From: Flavobacteriaceae bacterium UBA7433
GTDB taxonomy: Bacteria; Bacteroidota; Bacteroidia; Flavobacteriales; Flavobacteriaceae
DNA: 52,560 bases
Reading direction: 5' to 3'
Assembly: GCA_002477565.1 (NCBI GenBank)
Contig: DLQL01000104.1
Span: 1-52,560, forward strand
The first letter of the stretch is position 1. Each line of letters starts with the position of its first letter. The position numbers were made by a program, and so were the translations under genes. Shown here piece after piece: positions 1-8,552 of the stretch. The notes beneath the pieces were generated by a model. The model ran no database searches, had not been told where the DNA came from, and was given only the letters and a program-made list of their open reading frames with translations.

Positions 1-2156
1 AGTTCGATTTGAGAATAATCTGCAGCAAATAATACGTATTCCTTGTTTTTTGGAACAAAAGCAGCGCGCACCTGTTTGCCTCTTTCGGTGCGGATGGGGA
101 TGTTTTGCAAATTGGGGTTGTTGGAGCTCAGTCGGCCGGTTGCGGCTACTGTTTGTCCAAAAGTAGTATGGACTCTTTTTGTCTTTGCGTTTACCTCATT
201 GGGCAAGGCGTCTATATACGTACCCTTAAGTTTGACCAAGCCACGCCATTCCATGATTTCTTTGATGATGTCATGTGAAGCTGCTAGTTTGGACAAGACG
301 TCTTCGTTGGTGGCGTATTGCCCTGTTTTGGTCTTTTTTGGTTTTTCCACCAATTTCATTTTTTCAAACAAGACGATCCCCAATTGTTTGGGCGAGGCCA
401 AATTGAAATCCTCTCCAGCTTGTTGGTAGATGCTTTTTTCTAGTTTTTCAATGTCTTCCGTGATGACGACTGACAGTTTTTTCAAGGCCTCCGTATCCAA
501 ATTGATTCCTGCAAGCTCCATTTTTGCCAAGACCTTGAGAAGTGGAATTTCCAAAGTGGTATAGAGTTTTGACAAACCATTTTCTTCCAGTTCTTTTTCG
601 AAAAGAGGTTTCAATTGGAAGGAAAGGTCTGCGGCTTCTACACAGTATTCGGCTTGTTCTTTCAAAGGCAGGGCATTCAATTCTACTTGACTTTTTCCTT
701 TGCCCAACAAACTTTCTTTAGGAATGGTTTGGTAGTTTAGGTAGTTTTCTGCCAAGACGGAGAGCTGGTGTCGCATGTCTGGGTTGATCAGGTAATGCGC
801 CAACAGGGTATCAAACAATGCTCCTTGTACCTCGATGCCGTTGTGTCCGAGAATTTTGAGGGCTTGTTTGAGCTGTTGTCCAACTTTTTGAATGGAAGCG
901 TCTTCGAAAAACCCGCGAAATTGTTTTAGAATAGTACTGGTTTCCTCTTCGTCTGCAGGAAGTGGTAGAAAATACCCTTTGCCCGCTTCGTAGCAAAACC
1001 CGATTCCGAGAATCTTTGTCTCAGCACGGTCGGTGGCAATTGAAAAACTGACTTCTTTTTGTTGAAGGAGTTTGTTGAGAAGCAATCTCCGTGCAGTGGC
1101 AGTATCGGCAAACTGGTACAAGTGATTTTTTGTTGCTGCGGTTTGGTATCCGCTGTGTGTTTCAGGAGCTTCAGAAGGGCTAAGTGCAAACAGGTCCAAT
1201 TGTGCAGAGGCAAGAGGCGTCTTCTTTTCTGAGGGATCTGCGGAAGTCGCTTCTGTTTGCTCCGCTTTTGGATGTTGGAACAATTTGTTGACCGAATCCA
1301 GAGACCTTCGAAATTCCAACTCTTGAAATACCGCTGTTACTTTTTCAAAATTAGGATGCGTCAATCGGTAGTTTTCCTCGTGGAATTCAACGGGGCAGTC
1401 GAGCATGATGGTCGCCAACTGTTTGGACAACAAGCCAAGTTCTTTGTTGGCCTCTACCTTTTCTTTCATTTTTCCTTTGAGCTCATGCGTGTGGGCTAGC
1501 AACCCCTCCATATTCCCATAGGCTTTTAGAAACTTTTTGGCCGTTTTGTCGCCCACTCCAGGAAGCCCTGGTATGTTGTCGACTGCATCTCCCATCATGC
1601 CGAGGTAATCGATGACTTGAAGTGGGTGTTCAATTTCAAACTTTTCTTTTACCTTTTCAACATCCCAAATCTCAATACCGTTGCCCATTCTCGCGGGTCG
1701 GTACATAAAAATATTTTCAGAAACGAGTTGTGCATAATCTTTGTCGGGGGTAACCATATAGACTTGGTATCCTTCTTTTTCCGCCTGTTTGGACAAGGTT
1801 CCGATCAGGTCGTCTGCTTCAATTCCATGCGATTCCACAATCGGAATGTTCATCGCCTCTAAGATCTTATGGATGTAGGGTACCGCAATTTTGATGGCTT
1901 CGGGGGTCTCTTGGCGGTTTGCTTTGTATTCTGGAAACACCTCCTTGCGCGCCGAAGATCCTCCCTTGTCAAATGCAACTGCCAAATGGTCGGGTTTTTC
2001 GCGTTTGATGACGTCCAACAGGGAGTTCGTAAAGCCTAGAATCGCTGAGGTATCCATGCCTTTGGAATTGATTCTCGGGTTTTTGATCAAGGCGTAATAC
2101 CCTCTAAAAATCAATGCAAATGCGTCTAGTAAAAATACCCGTTTTTGAGCTGCCAT
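1..2156 (-). CDS. polA: DNA polymerase I (5' part of gene, C-terminus outside window)
   Basis: DNA polymerase I, used in repair and Okazaki fragment processing in the cytoplasm. About 718 codons are present; the frame is open through base 1. The N-terminal 5'-nuclease domain (about residues 1-290) shows LLDAFALIFRGYYAL, the AFDKGGSS metal site region, EADDLIGT, TPDKDYAQLV and the helix-hairpin-helix DNIPGLPGVGDKTA. A 3'-5' exonuclease-like domain follows (about 340-540), then the start of the polymerase domain up to motif A (DYSQIEL) at the very edge, so roughly 220 residues are missing. In the exonuclease-like domain the usual DxE site reads SIA and the YxxxD site reads YCVEA, so proofreading is probably lost while FDTLL keeps one Asp. 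The ATG at 2156 gives a normal N-terminus (MAAQKRVFLLDAF) and has a good promoter 24 bases upstream. Confidence 0.97.
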   Translation of the reverse strand, partial: MAAQKRVFLLDAFALIFRGYYALIKNPRINSKGMDTSAILGFTNSLLDVIKREKPDHLAVAFDKGGSSARKEVFPEYKANRQETPEAIKIAVPYIHKILEAMNIPIVESHGIEADDLIGTLSKQAEKEGYQVYMVTPDKDYAQLVSENIFMYRPARMGNGIEIWDVEKVKEKFEIEHPLQVIDYLGMMGDAVDNIPGLPGVGDKTAKKFLKAYGNMEGLLAHTHELKGKMKEKVEANKELGLLSKQLATIMLDCPVEFHEENYRLTHPNFEKVTAVFQELEFRRSLDSVNKLFQHPKAEQTEATSADPSEKKTPLASAQLDLFALSPSEAPETHSGYQTAATKNHLYQFADTATARRLLLNKLLQQKEVSFSIATDRAETKILGIGFCYEAGKGYFLPLPADEEETSTILKQFRGFFEDASIQKVGQQLKQALKILGHNGIEVQGALFDTLLAHYLINPDMRHQLSVLAENYLNYQTIPKESLLGKGKSQVELNALPLKEQAEYCVEAADLSFQLKPLFEKELEENGLSKLYTTLEIPLLKVLAKMELAGINLDTEALKKLSVVITEDIEKLEKSIYQQAGEDFNLASPKQLGIVLFEKMKLVEKPKKTKTGQYATNEDVLSKLAASHDIIKEIMEWRGLVKLKGTYIDALPNEVNAKTKRVHTTFGQTVAATGRLSSNNPNLQNIPIRTERGKQVRAAFVPKNKEYVLFAADYSQIE

Positions 2157-2179
2157 AGGTGCTGTTTTGAATCAAAAGG

Positions 2180-2208
2180 TAAAGGTACTGAATTCCGTCA
2201 ACAATCAA
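2180..2208 (-). promoter_or_regulatory. Predicted promoter of polA
   Basis: Read on the minus strand there is TTG, 18 bases, then TACCTTTA. This fits the Bacteroidota sigma-A promoter pattern (TTG, 17-19 bases, TAnnTTTG) with one change in the last base. It lies just upstream of the polA ATG at 2156. Confidence 0.55.
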
Positions 2209-2392
2209 ATCTACAAATGCAAATGTGGCAGGACGAATCCTTAAAAAACCCACGCCTGGTATCGCAGTAGGTTTTTACAGTCCACAACCGTCACAAAAAA
2301 ATAATTTTCATAAATCGCCGAAATACAGTATATTGCAGGGATTTTTATTTTCCGAATTTGGATTTTAAAAATGAACCAAAACCCAACTGACT

Positions 2393-2689
2393 ATGACTAA
2401 ATTTGGAGAGCTGATCAACTTAGACATTCCCGTCTTAATCGATTTTTACTTTGAGTGGGATAAAACCGGTGAAAACCCGCACGAAGTTTTGCGTGACGTG
2501 GTGGCCGCTTTGGGAGACAAGGCCAAAGTGATAAAAATTGACATTGAAAAAAACGAAGTTTTGGCAGACGCGCTCAAAGTGAAAGCAAACCCCACATTTA
2601 TCATCTACAAAAATGGCGCGATGAAATGGCGTCAATCGGGAGATTTGGACGCAAATACACTGATTACTTTGGTTCAGAAATACGCTTAG
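2393..2689 (+). CDS. Thioredoxin-fold protein lacking the CxxC active site
   Basis: A 98-aa single-domain thioredoxin-fold protein. The fold signatures are visible: the beta strand VLIDFYFEW, then VIKIDIEKNEVLADALKVKANPT with the cis-Pro region NPTFIIYKNG, and the C-terminal helix. At the place where the family has WCGPC the sequence is WDKTG, and there is no cysteine in the protein. It therefore cannot do dithiol-disulfide exchange; a binding or chaperone-like role is possible, but the function is unknown. The ATG at 2393 overlaps the stop of a 9-codon reading frame that starts at 2371, which may couple translation but could be chance. The 3' end overlaps the convergent deacetylase gene by four bases. 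Confidence 0.85.
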   Translation: MTKFGELINLDIPVLIDFYFEWDKTGENPHEVLRDVVAALGDKAKVIKIDIEKNEVLADALKVKANPTFIIYKNGAMKWRQSGDLDANTLITLVQKYA

Positions 2690-3327
2690 TCCAATCTTAA
2701 AAAACGGTAGCCTTTTTTTGAAAAATGCGCCAAGACTTTGGGCAGAAGGTATTTGAGTTTTTCCTCCGCTTTGACACTGTCGTGAAAAACAAGTATGCTT
2801 CCTTTTTGACTGTGTTTTTCAAGTGTTTTCCAGCATGTTTCTTTTGGAACTTTCGTGTCGAAATCCAAACTCAATACATCCCATAAAACGATTCGATATC
2901 CTTTTTTTTTAAGGGCTCGAATTTGTGAAGGCAAGAGTTTTCCGTAGGGAGGGCGAAATAGTTTTCTGTCGTTTTCTCCCCCTTTTTCTTTGTAGATTTC
3001 TTGTGCTTTGAGGATGTTTTGAACGTAGTGGTGGGTGCTTGTTTTCCAACCTTTTTTGTGGTCGAAACTGTGGTTTCCGATGCGGTGACCGGCTGCAGTG
3101 ATTTTCTGAAAAAGCAATGGGTGTGCCACGCAATTTCTACCCAAACAAAAAAAGGTTGCTTTGGCACCGTACTTTTTCAACAAGTCCAAAGTCCATTCAG
3201 TGATTTCAGGAGTTGGGCCGTCATCAAAAGTCAAATACAGCTCTTTTTGTTTGGTTTGCACACGCCAAACAAGCCCAGGAAATAGGCCTTGTATCCATTT
3301 TGGGATGTGTGCAAACAAGGTGTTCAT
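2686..3327 (-). CDS. Polysaccharide deacetylase, NodB/CE4 family
   Basis: A 213-aa carbohydrate esterase family 4 enzyme, expected to remove N- or O-acetyl groups from a cell-surface glycan or peptidoglycan. The family motifs appear in order: TFDDGP (catalytic and metal-binding Asp, about residue 34), GNHSFDH (metal His pair, about 85), FRPPYGK (about 125), the LWDV/LDFD region, and ILVFHDS with the catalytic His (about 180). The N-terminus carries a short hydrophobic stretch (WIQGLFPGLVW) but no clear cleavable signal peptide. The start is an ATG 12 bases after the stop of the upstream DUF2723 gene, so the two are probably co-transcribed. The exact substrate cannot be read from the sequence. 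Confidence 0.9.
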   Translation of the reverse strand: MNTLFAHIPKWIQGLFPGLVWRVQTKQKELYLTFDDGPTPEITEWTLDLLKKYGAKATFFCLGRNCVAHPLLFQKITAAGHRIGNHSFDHKKGWKTSTHHYVQNILKAQEIYKEKGGENDRKLFRPPYGKLLPSQIRALKKKGYRIVLWDVLSLDFDTKVPKETCWKTLEKHSQKGSILVFHDSVKAEEKLKYLLPKVLAHFSKKGYRFLRLD

Positions 3328-3339
3328 CGCCGTGGTTTG

Positions 3340-6300
3340 TTATTCGATAAGGTGTTGAAACAATTTGATATGAGAGACAAAGTCGGCGGCTGCTTTTTCC
3401 AAGTAGTCTGTGTCTTGTTCGTAGTTTTCCATATCGCTCACGACGGATCGGTACATGTTCAAATTGCGTTCGATGTCGTCAAAGATCAACTCCAAATAAC
3501 TTTCGTCAAAGCTGCTGTAGTAGGCGATTTTCTGTTGGAAGATACCGATCAATACTTCAGCGATGGCTCTTGCCTTTTCTGTTTTTTCAATCTGGTAATA
3601 ATAAGAGGGGTATCCCAGACAGATTCCGTAGTGACCAAACTTTTGGACGGGCATTTTCTCCAAACTAAAATCGAGTACTTTTTCGGCTTTTTGAAATTTG
3701 CCTTCAGCAATCAAGCTCTCTGTCAAGCGCATCATGTTGTTGCGAAAGGAAATGGAGTTTTTTCTCGTCTCCACGTCTAAATAGGTATTTTCAGGGTCGA
3801 TTTCGTCCCAGTCCCATCCGAGAATGGTCGTGTAAAGTGTTTCGGAATCGATTCTACCCATGTCAAACATGCCTCCTTTGTTGGGGGTGTAGATGGGGAC
3901 AAATTTATAGGCAAGACCATCCAATTGCAGGTAGTCTTTGAGCCAGATGTATTCTTCTGCAGCGTTGGCGCCACCCGTGAAGTAAATCGGATGTTTCCAA
4001 TCGTTGTTCGCCAAGATGTCCAGCATGAGAATTCTATTTTTTGTCAAGCCTTGTGCATCGATGTTTAGGTCGATATAGGGCACAATTTGCGCACTGTCTT
4101 TCAGGGCCACCAAACCGCTTTTCAAGACCTTTTCTTTGTCCACTTGCAAACGAATTTTGTCGGTGGGGTAGAATTTTTCTCGGTGGCCACTTTCCGTCTC
4201 AAAATAGGTTCTTTTGTCTTGAGAACTGATCCAGGTCATCAGGTCTTTGAGGTCCCACCGCGCTTCTGTTTGCGGAAAGTGATAGGCGACATCCAAGGTG
4301 CCGTATTTGTATTGGTCATGTGTCAATTGGGAGGGGATGGGTGGTGCTTCGTAGGTGGCGCGCTTCATCTGGTCGATGTACCAATCGGTAGCCAAGAGGC
4401 TGCTGTTGATCAGTTTGATGTCAGTTCGGTAGTCTTCCACTTCTTGCAAATACCACAAAGGAAATGTATCGTTGTCTCCGATGGTAAACATGATGGCATT
4501 TTGATCACAGGAGTCCAGATAGGCTTTTGCATTGAAGTGGGCTGTGTATTTGTCGGAACGGTCGTGGTCGTCCCAGTTTTCAGCGGCCATCAATGCTGGG
4601 ACTGCCAAGAGGCAAAGCAGGCTTAGCGCCATGGCTAGAGGTTTTTTGGGCAGGTGCTTTTTGAGCGCATCGTAAAGAGCGTACACGCCAAAACCAATCC
4701 AAATGGCAAAAATATAAAAAGAGCCCACGACCGCATAGTCGCGTTCTCGAGGTTCAAAGGGTTTGGGGTTGGTGTAAAAGATAATCGCCAAGCCCGTAAA
4801 GGCAAAAAACAAAAACAAGGTGTAAAAATTGTTGGGATCTCGTTTGAGTTGAAACACCAGTCCCAGCAATCCCAAAAGGAAAGGAAGGAAGTAATAGGTA
4901 TTTCTCGCCTTGTTGTTTTCCACTTCTTCGGGCAAATTGCGCTGCGGCCCCAATCGGGCTTCATCGACAACTGCAATGCCACTCAGCCAGTTGCCGTTTT
5001 GAATGTCCAAATTCCCTTGCACGTCGTTTTGGCGTCCCACGAAATTCCACAAGAGATAGCGGCCGTACATGTAGCCGAATTGGTACTGGATCATAAACCG
5101 AAGGTTTTGCGCAAAGCTTGGTCTCTTTGTACTGTTGGCAGGGATTCCTGCAATAGCTTTATAATTGTCAATGGCTGCGGGGTTGGTCATTCTCGGAATC
5201 AGGCCTTTGTGTTCGTCGGTATAGACCGGTCTGGCATTTTTGTACTTGTTTACGATCACATAGGTGCCCGTTTTGTGGTCTTTTTCGTATTTGGGTTTTT
5301 CGTCTTCAAAGAGGGGATCTCCGTAAGCGTCTGTCTTTTGTTCTCGGTTGTAGCTGATGGAGTAGTAGGTGTCGTAAAATACGTTGGCATCTCCATACTG
5401 CTCCCGGTCGTAATAAGCGAGCAGCTCTCTTGCACTCGAAGGGTTGTTTTCGTTGATGGTCGTATTGGCGTTGGAGCGAATTGGCAGCATCAGCCAACAA
5501 GAAAATCCAATCATGAGAAACAAGACGGACAAGGTCAAGGTGTTTGCCCAAAAGAGTTGCTTTTTGCGGGTGTATTGCAACCCAAAATAGAAAGCAATGC
5601 AAAGAAGTAAGCCTGCGATGATGCTTCCCGAGTTGAAAGGCATGCCCACCGTATTGACAAAAAAGAGCTCTGCCACGCTAAAGAATCGCAAGGTAAAAGG
5701 AAATAGAAATTTAAAGACAAAGGCAAGGACCAAAATGGCCACCAAATTGGCGATGACAAATCGTTTTCCCTTGATATTTGTATGGTTTTTATAAATGTAA
5801 ATAAAGACAATTGCCGGGATGACGAGGAGGGACAGGATGTGCACTCCAAAGGAAAGTCCTACGATATAGCAAATCAGCAAAAGCCATTTGTGACCGCGTG
5901 CTTCGTGCATCTCGCTTTCCCATTTCAAGGCCAGCCAAAACAAGAGCGCCATCAAAAAGGAGGACATGGCATAGACTTCCGCTTCGACGGCACTGAACCA
6001 GAAGCTGTCTGAAAATGCATAGGCCAAGGAGCCGACCAAGGCGCTTCCAAAAACAGCGATGGCTTTGCTTTCTGTAAACTCCCCCGATTTCAACGCCAGT
6101 TTTTTGGCCAAGTTGCTCAGCGTCCAAAAGAGAAAAAGTATGGTAAAGGCACTGGCAAGTCCCGACATAAAATTGACCATTTTGGCAATTTCAGTGACTT
6201 CTGAACTGAACAAGGCAAAAAAGGCCCCCAGCATTTGAAACAATGGAGCTCCCGGCGGATGTCCTACTTCTAATTTCACGGAGGTGGAGATGTATTCTCC

Positions 6301-6414
6301 ACAGTCCCAAAAACTAACTGTGGGCTCTAAGGTCAAGGTGTAAGTGACGCCTGCGATTGCAAAGACCAGCCAGCCCAACAGGGCATTCCATTTATTGTAG
6401 TTTGTCAAGAACAT
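3340..6414 (-). CDS. DUF2723 family membrane protein (GT117-type, protein O-mannosyltransferase-like)
   Basis: A 1024-aa integral membrane protein of the DUF2723 family, which is widespread in Bacteroidota and placed in glycosyltransferase family 117. The N-terminal half contains about a dozen hydrophobic segments and the family signature around residues 28-60 (EPTVSFWDCGEY, then GHPPGAPLFQMLG), which resembles the acidic first loop of GT-C enzymes. A long soluble region with ENWDDHDRSDKYTAHFNAK (about 600-620) and a helical C-terminal part with tetratricopeptide-like character follow. A role in glycosylating exported proteins or lipids is inferred from the family; the donor is unknown. The start is an ATG with the expected hydrophobic N-terminus. 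It is probably the first gene of a pair with the deacetylase. Confidence 0.88.
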   Translation of the reverse strand: MFLTNYNKWNALLGWLVFAIAGVTYTLTLEPTVSFWDCGEYISTSVKLEVGHPPGAPLFQMLGAFFALFSSEVTEIAKMVNFMSGLASAFTILFLFWTLSNLAKKLALKSGEFTESKAIAVFGSALVGSLAYAFSDSFWFSAVEAEVYAMSSFLMALLFWLALKWESEMHEARGHKWLLLICYIVGLSFGVHILSLLVIPAIVFIYIYKNHTNIKGKRFVIANLVAILVLAFVFKFLFPFTLRFFSVAELFFVNTVGMPFNSGSIIAGLLLCIAFYFGLQYTRKKQLFWANTLTLSVLFLMIGFSCWLMLPIRSNANTTINENNPSSARELLAYYDREQYGDANVFYDTYYSISYNREQKTDAYGDPLFEDEKPKYEKDHKTGTYVIVNKYKNARPVYTDEHKGLIPRMTNPAAIDNYKAIAGIPANSTKRPSFAQNLRFMIQYQFGYMYGRYLLWNFVGRQNDVQGNLDIQNGNWLSGIAVVDEARLGPQRNLPEEVENNKARNTYYFLPFLLGLLGLVFQLKRDPNNFYTLFLFFAFTGLAIIFYTNPKPFEPRERDYAVVGSFYIFAIWIGFGVYALYDALKKHLPKKPLAMALSLLCLLAVPALMAAENWDDHDRSDKYTAHFNAKAYLDSCDQNAIMFTIGDNDTFPLWYLQEVEDYRTDIKLINSSLLATDWYIDQMKRATYEAPPIPSQLTHDQYKYGTLDVAYHFPQTEARWDLKDLMTWISSQDKRTYFETESGHREKFYPTDKIRLQVDKEKVLKSGLVALKDSAQIVPYIDLNIDAQGLTKNRILMLDILANNDWKHPIYFTGGANAAEEYIWLKDYLQLDGLAYKFVPIYTPNKGGMFDMGRIDSETLYTTILGWDWDEIDPENTYLDVETRKNSISFRNNMMRLTESLIAEGKFQKAEKVLDFSLEKMPVQKFGHYGICLGYPSYYYQIEKTEKARAIAEVLIGIFQQKIAYYSSFDESYLELIFDDIERNLNMYRSVVSDMENYEQDTDYLEKAAADFVSHIKLFQHLIE

Positions 6415-6723
6415 AAGGTTTTTTCTAGGTGTATGCGAATTTAATAATTTAATGCGAATAGTTCTTTGGTTTTTACTTTCGAATACGTTTTTAACATTTC
6501 TTTTTTGTCAAATTGCAAACAGATGCCTTGGAATGCAATTTCTCGGCGGTTATTTTTGAGGGCAGCAAGGCGATTTCAATTCCAAAGAGTTGTCTGTAAT
6601 TTCTTTTGAACACAAGGATGTCTTGACTTTAAAAACCCCGTTTTGTACGCCTGTAAAAAAGTTAAAAAAACCTTTGTAAGAAGGAAACTTTGCGTTAAAT
6701 TTGCACCCGCAATACCCAATTAT
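6415..6723. other. Intergenic region with the tRNA promoter
   Basis: About 309 bases lie between the divergent DUF2723 gene and tRNA-Gln. The only element recognised is the tRNA promoter at 6674-6703. I see no credible coding frame and no clear promoter for the DUF2723 gene. Confidence 0.5.
6674..6703 (+). promoter_or_regulatory. Predicted promoter of tRNA-Gln
   Basis: TTG at 6674-6676, 19 bases, then TAAATTTG at 6696-6703. This is an exact match to the Bacteroidota consensus TTG-(17-19)-TAnnTTTG. The tRNA begins 20 bases after the -7 box, leaving room for a short 5' leader. Confidence 0.75.
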
Positions 6724-6794
6724 TGACCCATGGTGTAATGGTAGCACTCCGGTTTTTGGTATCGTCAGTCAAGGTTCGAGTCCTTGTGGGTCAA
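6724..6794 (+). tRNA. tRNA-Gln (anticodon TTG)
   Basis: A 71-nt cloverleaf. The acceptor stem TGACCCA pairs with TGGGTCA, with discriminator A at 6794. The D stem GTGT/GCAC closes an AATGGTA loop. The anticodon stem CGGT/ATCG encloses TTTTGGT, in which the third to fifth bases read TTG (Gln). The T arm is CAAGG-TTCGAGT-CCTTG. The CCA end is not encoded. A consensus promoter lies upstream and a hairpin terminator directly downstream, so it is a single-gene transcription unit. Confidence 0.95.
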
Positions 6795-6803
6795 CAACTT
6801 CAC

Positions 6804-6842
6804 AACGCAATTCTTTTACAATAAAGGAGTTGCGTTTTTTTT
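6804..6842 (+). terminator. Rho-independent terminator after tRNA-Gln
   Basis: AACGCAA (6804-6810) pairs with TTGCGTT (6830-6836), with additional weaker pairs inside, and is followed by a run of T to 6842. It ends the tRNA transcript. Confidence 0.7.
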
Positions 6843-6932
6843 GTGCTTTTATGGAAGATTTCTTATCTTTTTTACAAGTCCTGAATCACGAATTGCCAAT
6901 CACAGTTTCTCGAGCAAAGTTTGGATTAGGCT

Positions 6933-8288
6933 TTAGATGGTTTTCGAAGGGGTTTTCAAACTGGCGATAAAAAACCCAGTTGCAATTACTGAAAAGCCCA
7001 AGCATGTCGGGGAGCCCCATTGTTGTCTTGAGAGACAAAAAAAGACGAGTGCAAAATACAGCAGGGGCAAGAGTTGTTTTTTCACCAAGCTTTTCAACAC
7101 ATCAATCCCTAAAAAAATCAACAAAACAGCACGGCATCCATAGACGATCAGACCAAGGATTAGGCCCCGCTCACCAAACAAACGACCGACCTCATCTTCC
7201 GAAATCAAAAAGCCTGACTTTCCCATGAGCGCAGCTCCTGCAATGGTGCCCATTCCCAATCGTCCATCAATGAGGGGGTAGTTTTTTAGTTGCAACAAAG
7301 GACCAATAAGTTGGTCTAGCATCCGCAAGCCAAAGGATTCTTTTAATGTTTCCCCATGATTTGCTTTTTCGATACGTGCTGAAAAAACCTCCAAGCCCAC
7401 TTGGAACAGGGCAGAATTTTCAAAGACCAAAAACAGCAATCCAATGATAAGAATCAGGATAAAAAGTTTAAGGTATGTGACGGTTTTGTTTTGGATAAAG
7501 ACACCCAATATTGCAGCTACCCCAACTGCGAGGACCCAAAAAACTGCAGCTCTCGAAATGGTCAATGGCAATACAAACAACATGCTTGCAGCTGCTAGGA
7601 ACAATACAAGTCGATTGCAAGCAGCTTTGGAAAGCCAAAAGTAGAGAACAGATACGGCTGCAAGTGGGTAAAAAGAAGACAGGCCAATGATAAACGAAAA
7701 GGTGCCAGGTGGGCGGTAATAACCAAGGATTTCATCGAAACCTGCTCCATTAGAATCTCCTCCAACTCCTCGGTTGACCCAAGCAGATTGGGGACTGTTA
7801 AATTGCAAGGCAACCAAAACAGACATCAAAGGGGTTAACAACAGTACAATCCGTCCAACTTTTTCGATATCTATTTTTGTGAATACTTTTCCAATGATGA
7901 AAATCAGTGGGAAATGCAACAGCATGATTCGTGCCCCAAACAGGGAGGCAAAGAGGTTTTTATGCCCCATTGTGAGCGTTATGATTGCAGCTATAACAGT
8001 GGAAATCCACGCTACATAGATGTACCTGTTGAGAAAGGGCAGTTGTTGTTTGAACGCCATGAATAGAATGCCAATTGCCAGCGGGTCGCGAACAACCAAC
8101 AGGGGAGTTGCCAATTCGGGTAGGATCCATTTGCGCAAGGATCCTTCAAACAGCCACAAGCCAAAATAAATCCAAATAGCAATTTTTATGGAGTGGTAAG
8201 GGGTTTTTGAATTGCTTGTGTTTTCATCGCCAGTTAACATGGCCCTAGTTTTTGCAATAAGGGAAGGCTGTGGGAGGGGGCTGTGCAT
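6933..8288 (-). CDS. O-antigen polymerase/ligase-like membrane protein
   Basis: A 451-aa polytopic membrane protein with about ten to eleven hydrophobic segments and a long periplasmic loop (about residues 290-370). The N-terminal part has FEGSLRKWILPE followed by LLVVRDPLAIG, a signature I recognise from O-antigen ligase-like proteins of exopolysaccharide loci. Members of the Wzy/WaaL superfamily polymerise repeat units or transfer glycan chains in the inner membrane. This is the last gene of the polysaccharide locus, behind wza and wzc and separated from them by a terminator, so it may have its own promoter. A second protein of the same superfamily lies at 21943-23214; which of the two is the polymerase cannot be decided from sequence alone. 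The start is the ATG at 8288. Confidence 0.75.
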   Translation of the reverse strand: MHSPLPQPSLIAKTRAMLTGDENTSNSKTPYHSIKIAIWIYFGLWLFEGSLRKWILPELATPLLVVRDPLAIGILFMAFKQQLPFLNRYIYVAWISTVIAAIITLTMGHKNLFASLFGARIMLLHFPLIFIIGKVFTKIDIEKVGRIVLLLTPLMSVLVALQFNSPQSAWVNRGVGGDSNGAGFDEILGYYRPPGTFSFIIGLSSFYPLAAVSVLYFWLSKAACNRLVLFLAAASMLFVLPLTISRAAVFWVLAVGVAAILGVFIQNKTVTYLKLFILILIIGLLFLVFENSALFQVGLEVFSARIEKANHGETLKESFGLRMLDQLIGPLLQLKNYPLIDGRLGMGTIAGAALMGKSGFLISEDEVGRLFGERGLILGLIVYGCRAVLLIFLGIDVLKSLVKKQLLPLLYFALVFFCLSRQQWGSPTCLGFSVIATGFFIASLKTPSKTI

Positions 8289-8500
8289 GGTTTTTGTTTG
8301 ATTTCAATTACGTAGCAAGATAGGAACATATTTTTGAGATGTAAAGGAACTTTAAAAGAAAAGAAGGCACTACCTAAATTTATAAGGTGAATTTTAATTA
8401 ACTATCAACGCTGAATTATTCATTTTACATCACAGGTCACCATTTCACATAATCTTTGCTTCACCGACACTGAATTTAGGATTTCAAAAAAAGGACAAAA

Positions 8501-8528
8501 AAAACCACTTGAGAAATCAAGTGGTTTT
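8501..8528 (-). terminator. Rho-independent terminator after wzc
   Basis: A perfect 11-bp inverted repeat (AAAACCACTTG and CAAGTGGTTTT) closes a 6-nt loop. On the minus strand it is followed by a T run, about 25 bases after the wzc stop. It probably ends the main capsule transcript and may also work in the other direction. Confidence 0.8.
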
Positions 8529-8552
8529 TTAGCTTTATAAAAACGAGACTTT

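Noticed and set aside
1961..2135. A possible second start for polA inside the first 70 codons
   Set aside because: The residues before any later ATG carry the conserved 5'-nuclease N-terminus, so the first ATG is needed.
2871..3167. Minus-strand frames inside the deacetylase gene
   Set aside because: They overlap complete CE4 motifs in another frame and are lysine/threonine-rich low-complexity translations typical of shadow frames.
4654..5610. A 318-codon plus-strand frame antisense to the DUF2723 gene
   Set aside because: Long but valine/glycine/phenylalanine-biased antisense of a membrane protein gene; no start context or family features.
6701..6970. An 89-codon plus-strand frame across tRNA-Gln
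   Set aside because: It reads through the tRNA and its terminator and has no protein-like features.
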